From Clitoria ternatea (lineage: Eukaryota > Streptophyta > Magnoliopsida > Fabales > Fabaceae): a stretch of DNA of 64,000 nucleotides. Under the pieces are notes generated by a model. That model was not told the DNA's origin and did not search any database. It saw nothing but the letters and a program-made list of their open reading frames with translations. A program made the translations under genes and the position numbers. Shown here piece after piece: positions 38,701 to 50,735 of the stretch (its first letter is position 1; every line of letters starts with the position of its first letter). Location: positions 30,878,501 through 30,942,500 of the forward strand of contig CM075675.1 of the NCBI GenBank assembly GCA_037962975.1. Reading direction: 5' to 3'.

Positions 38701-39190
38701 TCGGGCAAGGGTGCTCGATGTTGTTGGTCAAGAAGAGTGGCGGTGGTAAGTGGTTATGTCTTGATTGCCACCGATTGAATCAGTTATAGAGAGTAAATAC
38801 CCACTACCGGGTACTGATGATCTGGTTGATCAATTATGGTGTGACTCAGTCCTTTCAGGATCAATTTGTAGTAAGGATGCTATTAAATTGGATCAAGGTT
38901 CTGTCATTCCTGAAACGGTGTTCAGGCGGGGTTTATTGATTAGACGAACAATATTTTCCAGCCTTGCCTAAATCGGTTCATGGAAGTGTTCATTGATGGT
39001 ATTCCGAGTCTTGCTAGGAGCATGAAGGACATCTCCACATGGTGCTGTGGTACTGAAAGAGGAGCAGTTAATTGCTGAGTGTCAACGTATGATTTTGGAT
39101 CGAATGGGATCCAGTTTCTGGGACACGTATTTTCCAGAGATGGCGTTTCTGTCGGTCCATCTGAGGTGAAGGTAGTAATGGCATAAGTGT
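38701..39190 (+). pseudogene. Ty3/gypsy reverse-transcriptase remnant
   Basis: Plus-strand translation in shifting frames gives LCLDCHRLNQL, then a stop, then SKYPLPGTDDLVDQL. This corresponds to the RT block usually read as LCVDYRQLNKVT..NKYPLPRIDDL. Further on are FMEVFIDGI, at the place of the catalytic FVVVFIDDI motif, and IQFLGHVFSRDGVSVGPSEVK. Several stops and frameshifts separate the blocks, and the YxDD-like catalytic motif has lost its second Asp. Integrase is not recognised downstream. Confidence 0.8.
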
Positions 39191-40313
39191 GACCCAAGTC
39201 TGTCACTAAGATTGGAAGTTTTATGGGTCTAACAGAGTGATACTTTGGATTTAGTGAAGGATCAGGACTCTGAGTTGAAGTAAACGATGAAGTGAGAATT
39301 CACTCAGGTAAGAATAGTGTGTTTCCGAGTGTGATAAGGTGGAGATGATTCCGAGTCGAGTCTTTCTGGGAGAAAGGACTACTGAGTGAAGTGAAGATAT
39401 GATGATCCGAGTGAAAGTCTCCGGGTGAGACGTCCTGAATGGGTTATTCCGAGAGTGGTACTGTCGAATAAGAAAAGCTTGAGTTTGAATATGTGCTTCT
39501 CAGGGTGAAGAATCTTCGAATAAAGAATTAGTATAGTACTTCCGAGTCGTGTGACCTTCGGGTGAAGTGTCTCGGAGTGTGACACTTTTGAGTGGAATCA
39601 AACGGGATGAGACAGTTCCAAATGGTAGAGCATCAAGTGTGTAATTTTTTGAGTCTGTGTGATGTGCCAACGATTATCCTTTCCTAGAGGAAGGCATTTC
39701 TGGGCGGAAAGTGGAACTCTGGAAGAGTAAGTTGCCGAGCGAATGGCTCCAGAGGGGAGTAGATATCCGAGCGGAGAATTTAATTGAGTTCGTACTTAGT
39801 TTTCCTTCGAAATGGGACTTGGATTCTGCGTGAATCTTGTAAGTGGACAGATTCTGGGTGAGAATTGCTCTTAAACTCCGAATAATCTTCTTGAATGAGA
39901 AGCTTCCGAGTGACATTCTCAAGTAGTAGACATGGAATTAACCGAAGGCATAAATATGAATCTGAGATGTCAGGACCGAGTGTGCTGCCTGTAAAAGACG
40001 AGTCCAAGCAAACTGTGCTAATTGAAGCACATAGGAACTCTTTTGAGTGTCTGTCTTGGTATTACCAAGATGCAACACAGTTTGAAGGAGGAATTTTAGT
40101 GGTCGGATGTTGAAGAGCCGAGGGCTTAATCCGAGATAAAACGGATAGTAGTGAGTAATGGGAGAATCGGTAAGGTTTCTTACCGACTGGATCCTTCCAG
40201 ATTAATTAACTAATATCTATAATATGTTACACGTACCACAATTCCCAACTTGTATCCCAGGTGATGGCATAATTGTGCTGAGTGACTCCCTTTGAATTTG
40301 AGGGGCTGACGGT
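39191..40313 (+). other. CCGAGTG-word-rich decayed interior
   Basis: Many CCGAGTG/TTCCGAGTGA words at irregular spacing, as in the LTRs. No coding remnant recognised. Confidence 0.5.
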
Positions 40314-40932
40314 GGAAGTGTAACACCCCTATTTTTATTTTTATATTAAAATTTTGAAGGAATTAAATTATGGTTCTTTAGAACTTTTTAATCTACGTAT
40401 TATTTATGATTTTTTGGAATTTTTTGGAATTTTGGAATTTTTTAATAAAAATAATATTTTTTTAAATAATTTTAAATTCATATAAGTGACTTAAATTAAA
40501 AATATTTACAAGAAAGTGAATTGAAATTATAAGAAAATTTTCTAAAATCCATTTCAAGTAGACTTATCTAAAAATTATCGGTTTGAGAAAAATCTTGATT
40601 TTTTCCAATCGTTAAAAAATTTGAAACGTATCAATAAATTTTTATTAACAGAAAATTTTAGATTTTTAAAATTTCAGCTTTATATTACTTATTATAAAAT
40701 TAGTAGGGACTGATATAATGTCGCTAAATTTCAAAAAGGACTCATTTTGAATATTTAAAATATACCGAGTGAAGGGTTACTATTTGACTTAATAATTTTG
40801 CCGACAATTACTATGCAAATCACTGTGCATGTATGAAATTTTCAAAAGATGCACAGTAACCTGGAATAAAAAATTCAAAAATGCATAGTACTTTTATATT
40901 AAAATAATGGAATGCATAGTAAATTTTTTTCC

Positions 40933-40940
40933 TATAAATA
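40933..40940 (+). promoter_or_regulatory. TATA box of the solo LTR
   Basis: TATAAATA, followed about 30 bases later by a leader-like AGAATTCACA stretch. The usual LTR promoter layout. Confidence 0.6.
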
Positions 40941-41257
40941 CCGAAGGATTTCTTCTTTAGAATTCACAATTTCAGATTAAGTTTTCTTAATATAGTAGTG
41001 CTAGTGAGATAGTGGTGGAAGTGAGAGAGAGAAGAAAAGTTTTTGGAGAGAAGGTTCTGCCAAAATCCTAAGGTAAGAATACTTCTCTTTTATATTTTTT
41101 GGGTTATTTTCATATCGTTTTTAGAAATCTGTTATTATACTGAAAATAATATTATTTTAAGTTACTATTCTGCATAGTAAACACTATTTCAATAGTAAAT
41201 TACTATTTCAATAGTAAATTACTATTCAAATAGTAAATTACTATTTACTGTTACTAT

Positions 41258-41400
41258 TTACTGTTACTATTCACGATTTACTATTTACCGTTACTATTCA
41301 CGATTTACTATTTACCGTTACTATTCACGTTTTACTATTTACTGTTACTATTCACGTTTTACTATTTACCGTTACTATTCACGATTTACTATTCACTATT
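41258..41400. repeat. 27-bp tandem array in the solo LTR
   Basis: CACG landmarks recur at 41272, 41299, 41326, 41353 and 41380, giving an exact 27-bp period. The unit is built on TTACTATTCACG and TTTACTATTTACCG. Shorter derivatives extend on both sides. Confidence 0.9.
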
Positions 41401-41713
41401 TACTATTCACTATTCAAAATTTACCATTTCTGTTTTAAGTAGTAATCTTAATCTTCGTCTTATGCTTATACTGAAATAAGATTGGTATTAATATTTTTAG
41501 AAATCGGAGGCGCAAAGCAAATCCATTTTGGGTAACAATTCAAGGTAAGGGGGAGTGAGATAAGAGTATAATATGAAAAGACATAAGAATAATGGGAGGA
41601 GTCCCCTACTCCTTTTAAATCTGATAATATTATTATTTAAAATATTAACTTTTTTTAACTTAAAATTTATAATAAATTTTAAATTAAATATCCGGTTTAA
41701 CTAACTCTAACAT

Positions 41714-41855
41714 ACCTATGCAAAGACTTGGACCATTATGACCTATATGGACTGGACAATACCTATGCAAGGACTTGGACCATTATGACCCATATGGACT
41801 GAACTATACCTATGCAAGGACTGGATTATATGGACTTACATATACCTATGCGAGG
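41714..41855. repeat. 47-bp tandem array in the solo LTR
   Basis: CCTATGCAA landmarks recur at 41715, 41762 and 41809 (47-bp period), then at 41845 after a shortened unit. Units contain GGACTTGGACCATTATGACC. Confidence 0.88.
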
Positions 41856-43720
41856 AATTGACCAAAAGGACTAAAATTGACTATATTAATAATCATTAAA
41901 TTTTGTATTATGATATGTATTAATGATATTTAATTGATTTGATTATGATTTGATTATGATTGATTGATTGATGATATTTAGTTATGATTGATATTGTTTA
42001 ATTTTGATTGATGATATTGTAATGTGGAGTTTGAGCATATAGCGAGCATGACGGAAAGCTAAAATTCAGTAAGAATTTCTTACCTTACTCTTTAAATTTT
42101 ATTATCTTTTAATTCTTCTTAGAAATTATTCTTATTAACTTTATTTTCAATATTTAGAATAAAAAAATTAGTATTTATTTTAGAAAGAAAATATTTTATT
42201 AGAATTTATTTAATTAAATCTTGAGTTAAAGAAAAATTTTGTAATCTTAAGTATTTTTGGTTAATAAATATTTCTCTTTCAATAAAAAAAAAATTAAAAG
42301 AAAATTATTTTATTTTTTTCCAACTTAATAACTAAATACATTTGGAAATAATTGAGATTCCTAAATTTGATTTTGTTAAGATTTAATTTGAGAAAGATTA
42401 GGTAAAGTTTTATATGATAAAGTTTTTAGATATTTAAGGCTTAGAAACTCAATTTCCGTGAGATTTGAAAACTGTACCAAATTTATTTCTGTGGGACAGA
42501 AATTCAGAGAACTGAGAAAATGTACAGTTTATTGAAATGATATTGTAAACCTTTAAGGGATTTAATAATTGAGTTTCTAAAAGCCTTAACCAACTCAATA
42601 CGCGAGTAGTTCATGCATCATGGATAATGAAAGTGAAATAAAATAATATTGTCTGGGGACGGATTATAGAAACCGAGGATACATTAGAGGAGGCTTAATT
42701 ACGAGCCTTGGGATGAGAGAGTGTGAAAGGGTGCTTCAGGGGACCTGGGGTAGCTCCCTAGTGTCGGGTACTTTCACAATAAAAACTTTCTCAATCTGAC
42801 TAGTCTCTAAGTGTTTCCATGCCAGTTGAGCTGTTCATATTATTATTATCCGGACTTATGGAACAGTGTAAACTCCTGGTTGGCCCAGTGCAAATTAAAA
42901 TTTAAGGGCCTACATATATAGATAAGTTATGATGAAAATATTGCATAACATTCATGCATTCATAATTGATTGTGTATGTGATTGTGATTGATATTATTAT
43001 GTATCGGTTGTGAAAACCCTTTGTTGCTTATGTCTTATTCGGAAATATTATATTCTGTTTCTCACTCCTTTCTCCGTGTTTTTGTTTCATATATTCTAAA
43101 CTGATGGTTCAGAGGGAAGGATCGAAGAATTTCAGCAGTAGATATAGCACGTTCTAGAAAGGGAGCTCGGTATGAATACCGTGGTCCAATGAATAAATAA
43201 TGTTAATAAGTAACTGCTTCTGGGCCATGGAGTTTCCTCTCTTTCTTATAATGTTTAATGTTTATTTTCTTCGGATGAATGTACAAATACTTTATAAAGT
43301 TTTAATAATATTTGTGAGGTATTTCAGAAATAATGTATATAATTTATTCCGATAGTTTCTTTTTAACAATCATATCTTTAGTAAAAAAAAAAAATTACGA
43401 ATTTTTCTAGAATTTATTAAGGTGTAACAGAGGGTGTTACAGGAAGTGCAACGATCGGCGTTGAGAATATAAAGTCGAACGGCTAAAGAACTAGGAAGTG
43501 CCATTGGTTATAGTGGACTAGCAGAGTTGAATGGAGTAACTTATATGTGGAGAGGTCGGTAAGCCGCTTGAGAAGCAAAGCCATGCCGATTGGAAGTGTG
43601 AAGCGGTCGGTGAATCGCTAGGGAAACAAAGAGGTGCAATTGGTTAAAGCGCATGACAGTGATGTTCCGAGCTGTTTGTTGAGGTAAGATTATATTTGAA
43701 TTTCGAGGACGAAATTCTTT

Positions 43721-43735
43721 GAAGAAGGGGAGAAT
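43721..43735 (+). other. Polypurine tract of the gypsy element
   Basis: GAAGAAGGGGAGAAT directly before the 3' LTR start at 43736, just after TTCGAGGACGAAATTC. It primes plus-strand synthesis in this class of element. Confidence 0.85.
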
Positions 43736-46700
43736 TGTAACATCCTGATTTTTGATTTAATTACCGGCTGAGATTAGTTACTGAATTAAGGTTAATTGCA
43801 GATTAAAAACTAGTGGTTAATTAATGCAAGTGGCTAGAAATAATGACGCATGTGTCCTTAGTGGTATAAAAGGGCTTCGGTTCCCCTCTTCATCAGTATT
43901 TCACGCTGTTGGGAAAAGAGACTAAGAGAGCTGTGCATTTCTCCCTGCACATGCAACCTGCATCCTTCTTCTTTGTTGTTCTTCATCTTCGTCTCCTTCT
44001 TCTTCTTCTTCCACTCGAACACTGAGTAGAATCTCGAGTGGATATGTGTGTTGCGTTAAGTGCCTCGGGTTGTGGGCATCTCCCACTGATGGGTGACGTG
44101 GAGCTGCTCAAAGGAAGGAGCAACGCTGGGTGTCTTGGAGGCTCGAAGGTCCTCCACTGTCCTTGCATGCAGAACATGGAGTGTCTTGGAGACAGAGCTG
44201 TTCAAGAATATGAGTGGCTTGGAGTTCCTCCAAAGCTGAGTGCCATGGTGGATGCCTGAATCGGGTCGTTCTGTTGAGAACGAGTGACCGAAGGATGATC
44301 GGTCAGTGCTGTACGCTCAAGGAGCTTCTCGAATCTTCATTCCAGGTAGGGGGGCTGATTTACATCTCAAATGCATGGTTTATGGACGGGTTCTGGGTGG
44401 AATTGCTTTAATGCGTTGTGATATGCTTGAAATGTGGATTGATGTGTGGTGGTTAAGTAATGGTACATGGAACGCCCAGATTTGTGATCGTTGTAACCTG
44501 TTTGATGTTGTGATGATTCTGTCAGTTAGTGCATGTTAATATTTCTAATAATGCTGAGTGAATGCATGTAGATGTGAATGTCATTATGATTACCGAGTAC
44601 ATTTAACTGTGAGACAGTGGATAAATATCCATTTGTTGTTTATATTAAAACACATGTCGGTTCCATTGAGATGCCGAGTGTATGAGTATGCTATACTGAT
44701 TCCAGTGTGTGATTTTATATTCAAATGCATGAGACGCATGTTATTGACATTCGAATGCCGAGTGTATATGTGTGGGGCTGTTTACCAATTCTCGTTTGGG
44801 ATTTTATGTTAAAAAGTATGTGATGTATGTGATGAATGTGTGGATTGCCGAGTGTATGCAAGTGTTGTGCTGAATTCGTTGTGTTTTTATGATGAATATG
44901 TATGAGATATAGTGAAAGACCTTGGGTTGGACCCAAGGTAATGCCGAGTGCATTCAGCGTTGGATGCTTGATGAATACGACCATATGCATCTGATTCGCC
45001 ATTGGAAATGCCGAGTGCATATAGCATGGGACACTCAATGTATAAACGGCAATCAGATGAATATGTGTGAAATACAATCGAAGACCTTTGAGCGAGGCTC
45101 AGGCACTCCCCTTGAGGGAGGCTCAAGGTTTAATTTCAAAGACCTTTGAGCGAGGCTCAGGCACTCCCCTTGAGCGAGGCTCGGGGTTTAACTTAAAAGA
45201 CCTTGAGTGGGACTCAAGGCAAGCCGACTGAGTGGGACTCGGGGCTGCCCGTAACACTGCCGTTGACGCTGAGAGTGTTTGTGTTACATGTGAGGGCAAA
45301 CAGTTTGGTACCAGTAAAACGGCCGAATCAGCTGAGAGCTGAATGAAAGGCTGAGAGCCAACGTTGCAACGTAAAAGCTAATAAAAACCAATCGGATCCG
45401 ACTGAAATGATGTGTGTACACTTAGACTGTTGATGAGCTTAATATGATTGTATATATATATATGTGTAAATGCTGTTGTGAATAGCACGATTATTATAGC
45501 CAAAAATAATTAGAGTGAATTCCGACTGGGTGAATATATGTACGTTGGTACTGTTGCCGAGTGCAAGGTGATGTTATGGCTGTGATATACGTAATTTTGA
45601 ATGATGTGAATTTCTTAGCCGATTGAATTGCATGAATCCCGAGTGGATGATGTTGTTTTAGTGTTCATATTGAATGGCAGAGTATATTATTGCTAATTGA
45701 GTAATGTTATTGTAGAGTTGAGAATTAAGGATTAAATCCGAGTCAATAACTGTCATTTAATATGTAAAAGCTCACCCCTACTGTGGCTATATTTTTCAGT
45801 ATATGCAGGTCGGTGTGGTGAATGAAGAGAAGGCCTTAAACCCGAGTGATGGGTATTTATGCTGCTGTAGTGTACAGTGCAATGTACCGACTGTAAAATA
45901 GATATGTTAAAGCCTTGGCCGACTCTCATGTAATCCGTTGTTTAAACGTATTTCTTTATATGGGTTGACTGTCAGAGTTGTGAACAAGTATACGTATATA
46001 TATATATATATATAAATATAATTTATGTTGTTATGCTGTTACTTGTACCGACTGAGAAGTGCTGTTGAGTGAATAATGTTAAGACAATGAGTGTTTAAAT
46101 GGGAATAAGTTAGGAGAGCCGCTTCCGAGTGAAACTTTGGGCGAGTGGGCCTTTTCCCGAGTGGTGAAGGCTTAAGTCAGTTCCGAGTAAGATGTACCCG
46201 AATGGACTACTTCCGAGGGGAAGACTAGTCCATATGTTACCAAGTTAAAAATAGCCGGGTAAACCCTCCCGAGTAGGGAAAGATTTGAATATTCCCGATT
46301 AGGAAATCCAGAGTGAACCGCTCCTGAAGGAAGAAGGGTTGTGATGGTTCAGATTGAGGTGTATCCTAGGAGTCCTTTTCCGAGTGAATAAGGTTATATA
46401 TTTCGAGTGGATAAGATTTAAATAAGTCCGAGTTGGACTTAACTTGGTGAATTCCTCTGAGTGATGAGAGGTCAGAGTAATTCCGACTGAAACTTGATTG
46501 TGGGGACCCATTCCGAGGGAAGGGAGGTTAAGTGATCTCCGAGTGAGGAAGTTTAGAATATCCTGAGTGAAGAATGTGTGATACATTTCCGAATGTGTCA
46601 AGGCTGAGGTGCCTCCGAGTAATGACTGGGGAAATATTCTGGGTGAGGGAAGTTTATAGATTTCGAGTGGAATAACTATCATTTTCTGAGTGGAACATGT

Positions 46701-47100
46701 GTGTGACCTTCCTGAATAAAAAATAAGGAGCTATGTAAGAACTTCCGAGGGAGGCATGTATGTTGGGATCGTTCTCGAGTGAACGAAATCCCCTAATCCG
46801 AGTGATGGCAATTCCCGAGTGAATGGTTCGCTTAAGCGAATGAGGGTTCGCTCCAGCGAGTAGATGCTCGCTTAGGCGACTTTTGCTGCCTTTCGTTTAT
46901 CTGAAGCTGGGTCCTGCCAGCGTGTGGCATCCGGACCCGGTCTTTTCTTTCCCCGATCGGTTTCTGTTTCCCTTGATTCCGGATTGTTGTTATTTTTACC
47001 CCGACTCCATCCTGAGCTGTTTGTGAACGGTTGGAATGTTGAATTTTGGAAAAATTTTCCCTAGTCTCGTTTTTACTCTTAATTAAGTCGGGTTGTTTCA
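43736..47100 (+). repeat. 3' LTR of the gypsy element (complete)
   Basis: 3365 bp, from TGTAACATCC to GTTGTTTCA, followed by the duplication TATAT. It is the uninterrupted reference for the split 5' LTR. The part 45759-46219 has no counterpart there. Confidence 0.93.
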
Positions 47101-48639
47101 TATATTTTATTTATTAAAACATATTATGTAACATTCTAAATTTTAAAGATTGAGATAAAAATCTAGATTTATTTAATATGGGTAAATTAATTTTTATAAA
47201 CCCCCAACAAAATCAATTAGATTCAATTAATAAACAAATTAATTAACTTCTTAAAAATTTAAATTTCCAAATACATTTTATAATTCCTTGTTTTTTCCCA
47301 TTTACTTCTCATTTCTTTTCCTTTTCCTCTCTCTCGCACGCCTCATTCTCTCGTGCTCTTTTCTCCCATGCAGCTCGCTCTCCCACTCTCGTGCTCCCTC
47401 TTCTTCATCACTCTCATTTGCCATCTACTTCCACAAACCTGACTCCCCTCTTATTTCCCTTTAATTTCGTTTTGGGCTTCATCAAGGTAAGCATAGGTGG
47501 TTCAAATTTCTACTCTTCTCCCTTATGCATGTTGTTAATGTTGGGTTTTCCTTTTTCCTTCTCTTAGCTTGAGCCGTGGCAACCATAGGTCCTGTAGACG
47601 AAGCTTAAGCCATCATTTTCATGTTTTGGAAACTTGTAAGGTATGATCCACAACCCATCGCCTCTTCTTTTTTCCTTTTAGCCTTGAAGGAGCTTAGACC
47701 CATTATAATTAAATGTTCCGAAGTTTTGGAGTCGTTGCGAAAGGTCGACGACATATGGGTCACATTCCATTAAGTCAATGATTACCAAAAATATGTCAAA
47801 GTGGTGTTGTTAGCTTCAAAATGTATATTTATATAGCTTAGGGTTATTAGAATAATTATTGTTTATTTTTAGGAATTATCAGAGTAGTGAAAATTATATC
47901 AGAGGTGATCGAGGGTCTATCGACGAGTATTGTTATATTCCAATGAGTCAAAAATTATTAAAACTCTATAAAATAATTAATGTAAGGCTCGAAATGTTAC
48001 TCAATAGCTTGACGGTTGCTAATCGGAATGAAACTGAATTTTAAGAAACGCTTAGAAGTGAAATCGGTTGATCGGAAGCTTGTTTTGAAAAGTTGGATCG
48101 TCAAAAGTTACATTTTACGTATGAGGGAATTTACTGCTTCAGTAACGAATAGGAAATTAGATTCTAGGGTCGAGTCTACATTTGAAATAGATGATATTAT
48201 TTGTGATTTATATCGTGAATTACTTTTAAATTATGTTGCTTGAATTGTACACTTGTAATGGGACGTGATTTGACATTGAATGACCCTGGTGGTAAATGAT
48301 GTTGATGATTAATGAATTATGTTTGATTGCTCCATTGAGTGAGCCTCTATTAATTTCTAAATAATGACATTGATTTTGATTATGATGGCCTATGGTGTCT
48401 AATTTTTACCTATACGTTGTGAAATTGTGTTGTTAGCCCTCATATTGATCTAATAAAATATCATGTGATGAATTGTGATTGTTGGATTGAGAACATGAAA
48501 TGGTTTAGTGGAGCTGGATTATGATGTCATATTGAAATTGCGCTACGATTCGCATCATATGCGTTATTGCATCTCATGACATTATATGCATTTAATGGCG
48601 CTACGATTCGCCCAACACTACGATTTGTCAATGAGACTA

Positions 48640-48780
48640 CCACCTATAGTGTTATGATTCACTGTGTGATTACTCAGGGTACCACCGTATATAGTGTTAT
48701 GGTTCACTACATGGTTACCCGGATACCCCTCGATTATAATGCTAAGATTCACTGAGTGAGTTATCCTTGGAACTATGATT
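48640..48780. repeat. 46-bp tandem array in the LTR
   Basis: TATAGTGTTATGATTCAC at about 48644 recurs as TATAGTGTTATGGTTCAC at about 48690 and TATAATGCTAAGATTCAC at about 48736. Period 46 bp. It lies about 1.5 kb into the LTR, close to the relative place of the 47-bp array in the solo LTR at 40319-43441. Confidence 0.8.
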
Positions 48781-49894
48781 TGCCTATTGTTTAAGATGGA
48801 TCCGCATAGCATTTTTTTATGCATTGAAAAGAATAATTCCCAAAGTCCATGATATTCATATTTATACATTGTGAGCTCTTGACTTATGTTTAGAGATAGA
48901 GTATGGATGATGTATATTTAAAGATGGTTGATATTGCTTTTTAAGAAGTCTAGTGCTTTTGAAATTGAAGATGAATGATTAAATGGTTATGATAAGCTTT
49001 GGCACTTAATTGATACAAATATATATGACAATTGTGATTGAAAGCTATTATGTTAAATGATTTCTATATTTGTGTTGCAGTGCAATAAAATTGATAGACA
49101 TCCTATGTGGTATTTTCTATTTACTGCTTTAAGTGGTACTCGTCCATCTACTTGTGGTTTCAGTTAATTTTCAGATGGGTGATGACGATGCCACCTGGTG
49201 AGCCTGGAGTGGGGTTCAGTGCAATGCCATGAGGACAATTATGTGATTAATGATTTTGATGTTGGTGACGTTTTGCAAAGTCTCATGGTGGTTTTGCATA
49301 TATATATATATATATATATATATGCTTAGTGTGATTCAAGTTGTTTGATAGACTTAATGGCCTTAATCATATATTTTGACGTGTATATATTGTGTGTAGT
49401 TTGAAAAATAATATTGATGCCTAGAGATTGTCTAAGTACATGTGTTATGTGTTGAATTATGTTTGTGACATGGAGTATGGAGTTTGGCAGATTTTTAGAA
49501 TATAAAATGTTGGTCGACATTGTGAATGCATATGTGTATGTGATAATGTAGCAATGTGAAATGTTACTTTGATGCCTCTTAGAAATCGGTATTTATATGA
49601 TGGACAGGTTTTGTATATAGCAATTAGTCCTAGAATGTTAAGGTCAAAATAGATAAGATGATAGATGTGTTCTAATATTAACAATGGCAAGTTGTGATGT
49701 TGTGTTGTTGTTGTGGAAATTTATGCTAAATGGATGGAATTAAGCAACTGGATGAGTGATATCGGAATCCACGAAGTTCTAGAACCTTCAGACTAATTTG
49801 TACAACATATATGTTATGTGTGAAATGTGGTTAAGGTACTTTAGTCCCTATTGTAGTGCATTGAATAGGTTTTATGAAGCATAATTCTGCATTT

Positions 49895-50165
49895 CTTGCT
49901 CAAGCGAGGCTCCTCTCGCTTGAGCGAGCCCCTGCGATTTCGAGTTTTGGTCTTTGGTTAATTCTCACTAAGCGAGGGTGGTCTCGCTTGAGCGAGATGT
50001 AAAGGGTTAGTTTATGGTGTTTTCTTGCTAAAGAAAAAATGGTGTCGCTTGAGCGAGATCCTTATGTGTGTTTTTGTCAACCTTTCGCTTAAGCGAGCTA
50101 CCCTCACTCAAGCGAAAGTGATTATTCGCTCAAGCGAGCAATCTCTCGCTTGAGCGAGACCCCGA
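49895..50165. repeat. Palindrome cluster CTCGCTTGAGCGAG in the LTR
   Basis: At least six variants (CTCGCTTGAGCGAG, TCGCTTAAGCGAG, TCGCTCAAGCGAG) occur in 270 bp near the 3' end of the LTR. Arms pair perfectly, so each could form a short hairpin. Confidence 0.85.
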
Positions 50166-50354
50166 GTGGAGGATTTTTGCTGCTTGGTTACAAATGACTT
50201 TTTCAAGACCCATTCCAAAAGGTTTTTATACAGTTGAAAATGACGTAACTTGTATTTTCATCGTTTACTGTCCGCGATATCAAATTCAAAAAATTTACCC
50301 TACTTTTATTATAACTCGGGGATAAACTCTGGAAATTAACCTGGAGACATCACA

Positions 50355-50735
50355 TATTGAACAATGTTAAATGTTTATAATTTGATTTAATGATTGATAC
50401 ATAAATATTTGGGAGAAAAATAACAATAATGAATGTATACTTAAATAATTAACCAAACATTACTCTAAATATGGAATAAATATTTTAACGGAAAGCAAAA
50501 AATTTAGACAAGTTGATAGAAAATCAGATAAAAAATACAAAGACGTAGTAAAGTTGAGTGGGATAAAAGCATGTTGAAAAGTGATAAAAAACGCTCTAAC
50601 AGAAAAGGTAAGAAAATCATGCAATAAAATAAAAATAATTTAAAAAAATCTGAAATATAATTCGTATTAAAAATAAAAAATTTAGTAAATGATAAATTAT
50701 ATCATTTTATCTGTTGCAATCTATATATATTACTA
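50355..50735. repeat. Diverged repeat, copy 2
   Basis: Counterpart of 23478-23870. Its left end is continuous with 47106-47126 once the LTR at 47127-50354 is removed. Confidence 0.75.

Larger units (their letters stand above)
40319..43441 (+). mobile_element. Solo LTR (3123 bp) nested in the gypsy element
   Basis: It begins TGTAACACC and ends GGTGTTACA, a perfect 9-bp terminal inverted repeat. It is flanked by the direct duplication GGAAG (40314-40318 and 43442-43446). No internal region, primer site or second LTR is present, so this is a solo LTR left by LTR-LTR recombination. A TATA box lies at 40933-40940. Orientation is inferred from that TATA box. Inside are a 27-bp and a 47-bp tandem array. 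Confidence 0.92.
24072..47100 (+). mobile_element. Ty3/gypsy-type LTR retrotransposon with nested insertions
   Basis: LTRs start TGTAACATCC and end GTTGTTTCA. The outer flanks carry the 5-bp duplication TATAT (24067-24071 and 47101-47105). The 5' LTR is 24072-26090 plus 35719-36598, split by another element. The 3' LTR is 43736-47100 (3365 bp). A primer site TGGTATCAGAGC complementary to initiator tRNA-Met is at 36602-36613, and a purine tract precedes the 3' LTR. The interior, minus a 3.1-kb solo LTR, is only about 4 kb and carries a broken reverse transcriptase. Near its end is TTCGAGGACGAA, the codon context typical of the C-terminus of plant gypsy polyproteins. The RT remnant and that end motif suggest a chromovirus of the Tekay/Del kind. 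Non-autonomous as it stands. Confidence 0.88.
47127..50354 (+). mobile_element. Probable solo LTR, plus orientation
   Basis: Starts TGTAACATTC at 47127 and ends at about 50354. The flanks read TATTA (47122-47126) and TATTG (50355-50359), a four-of-five target duplication. The boundary is independently supported. Joining the flanks gives AAAACATATTAAACAATG, which aligns with the unoccupied repeat copy at about 23485 (AAAACCTCTTAAACAGTG). The body resembles the LTR at 9600-13048 in layout: a CT-rich leader-like block at 47320-47460, a 46-bp tandem array, and a palindrome cluster near the 3' end. No coding region; open frames are short. Confidence 0.72.
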
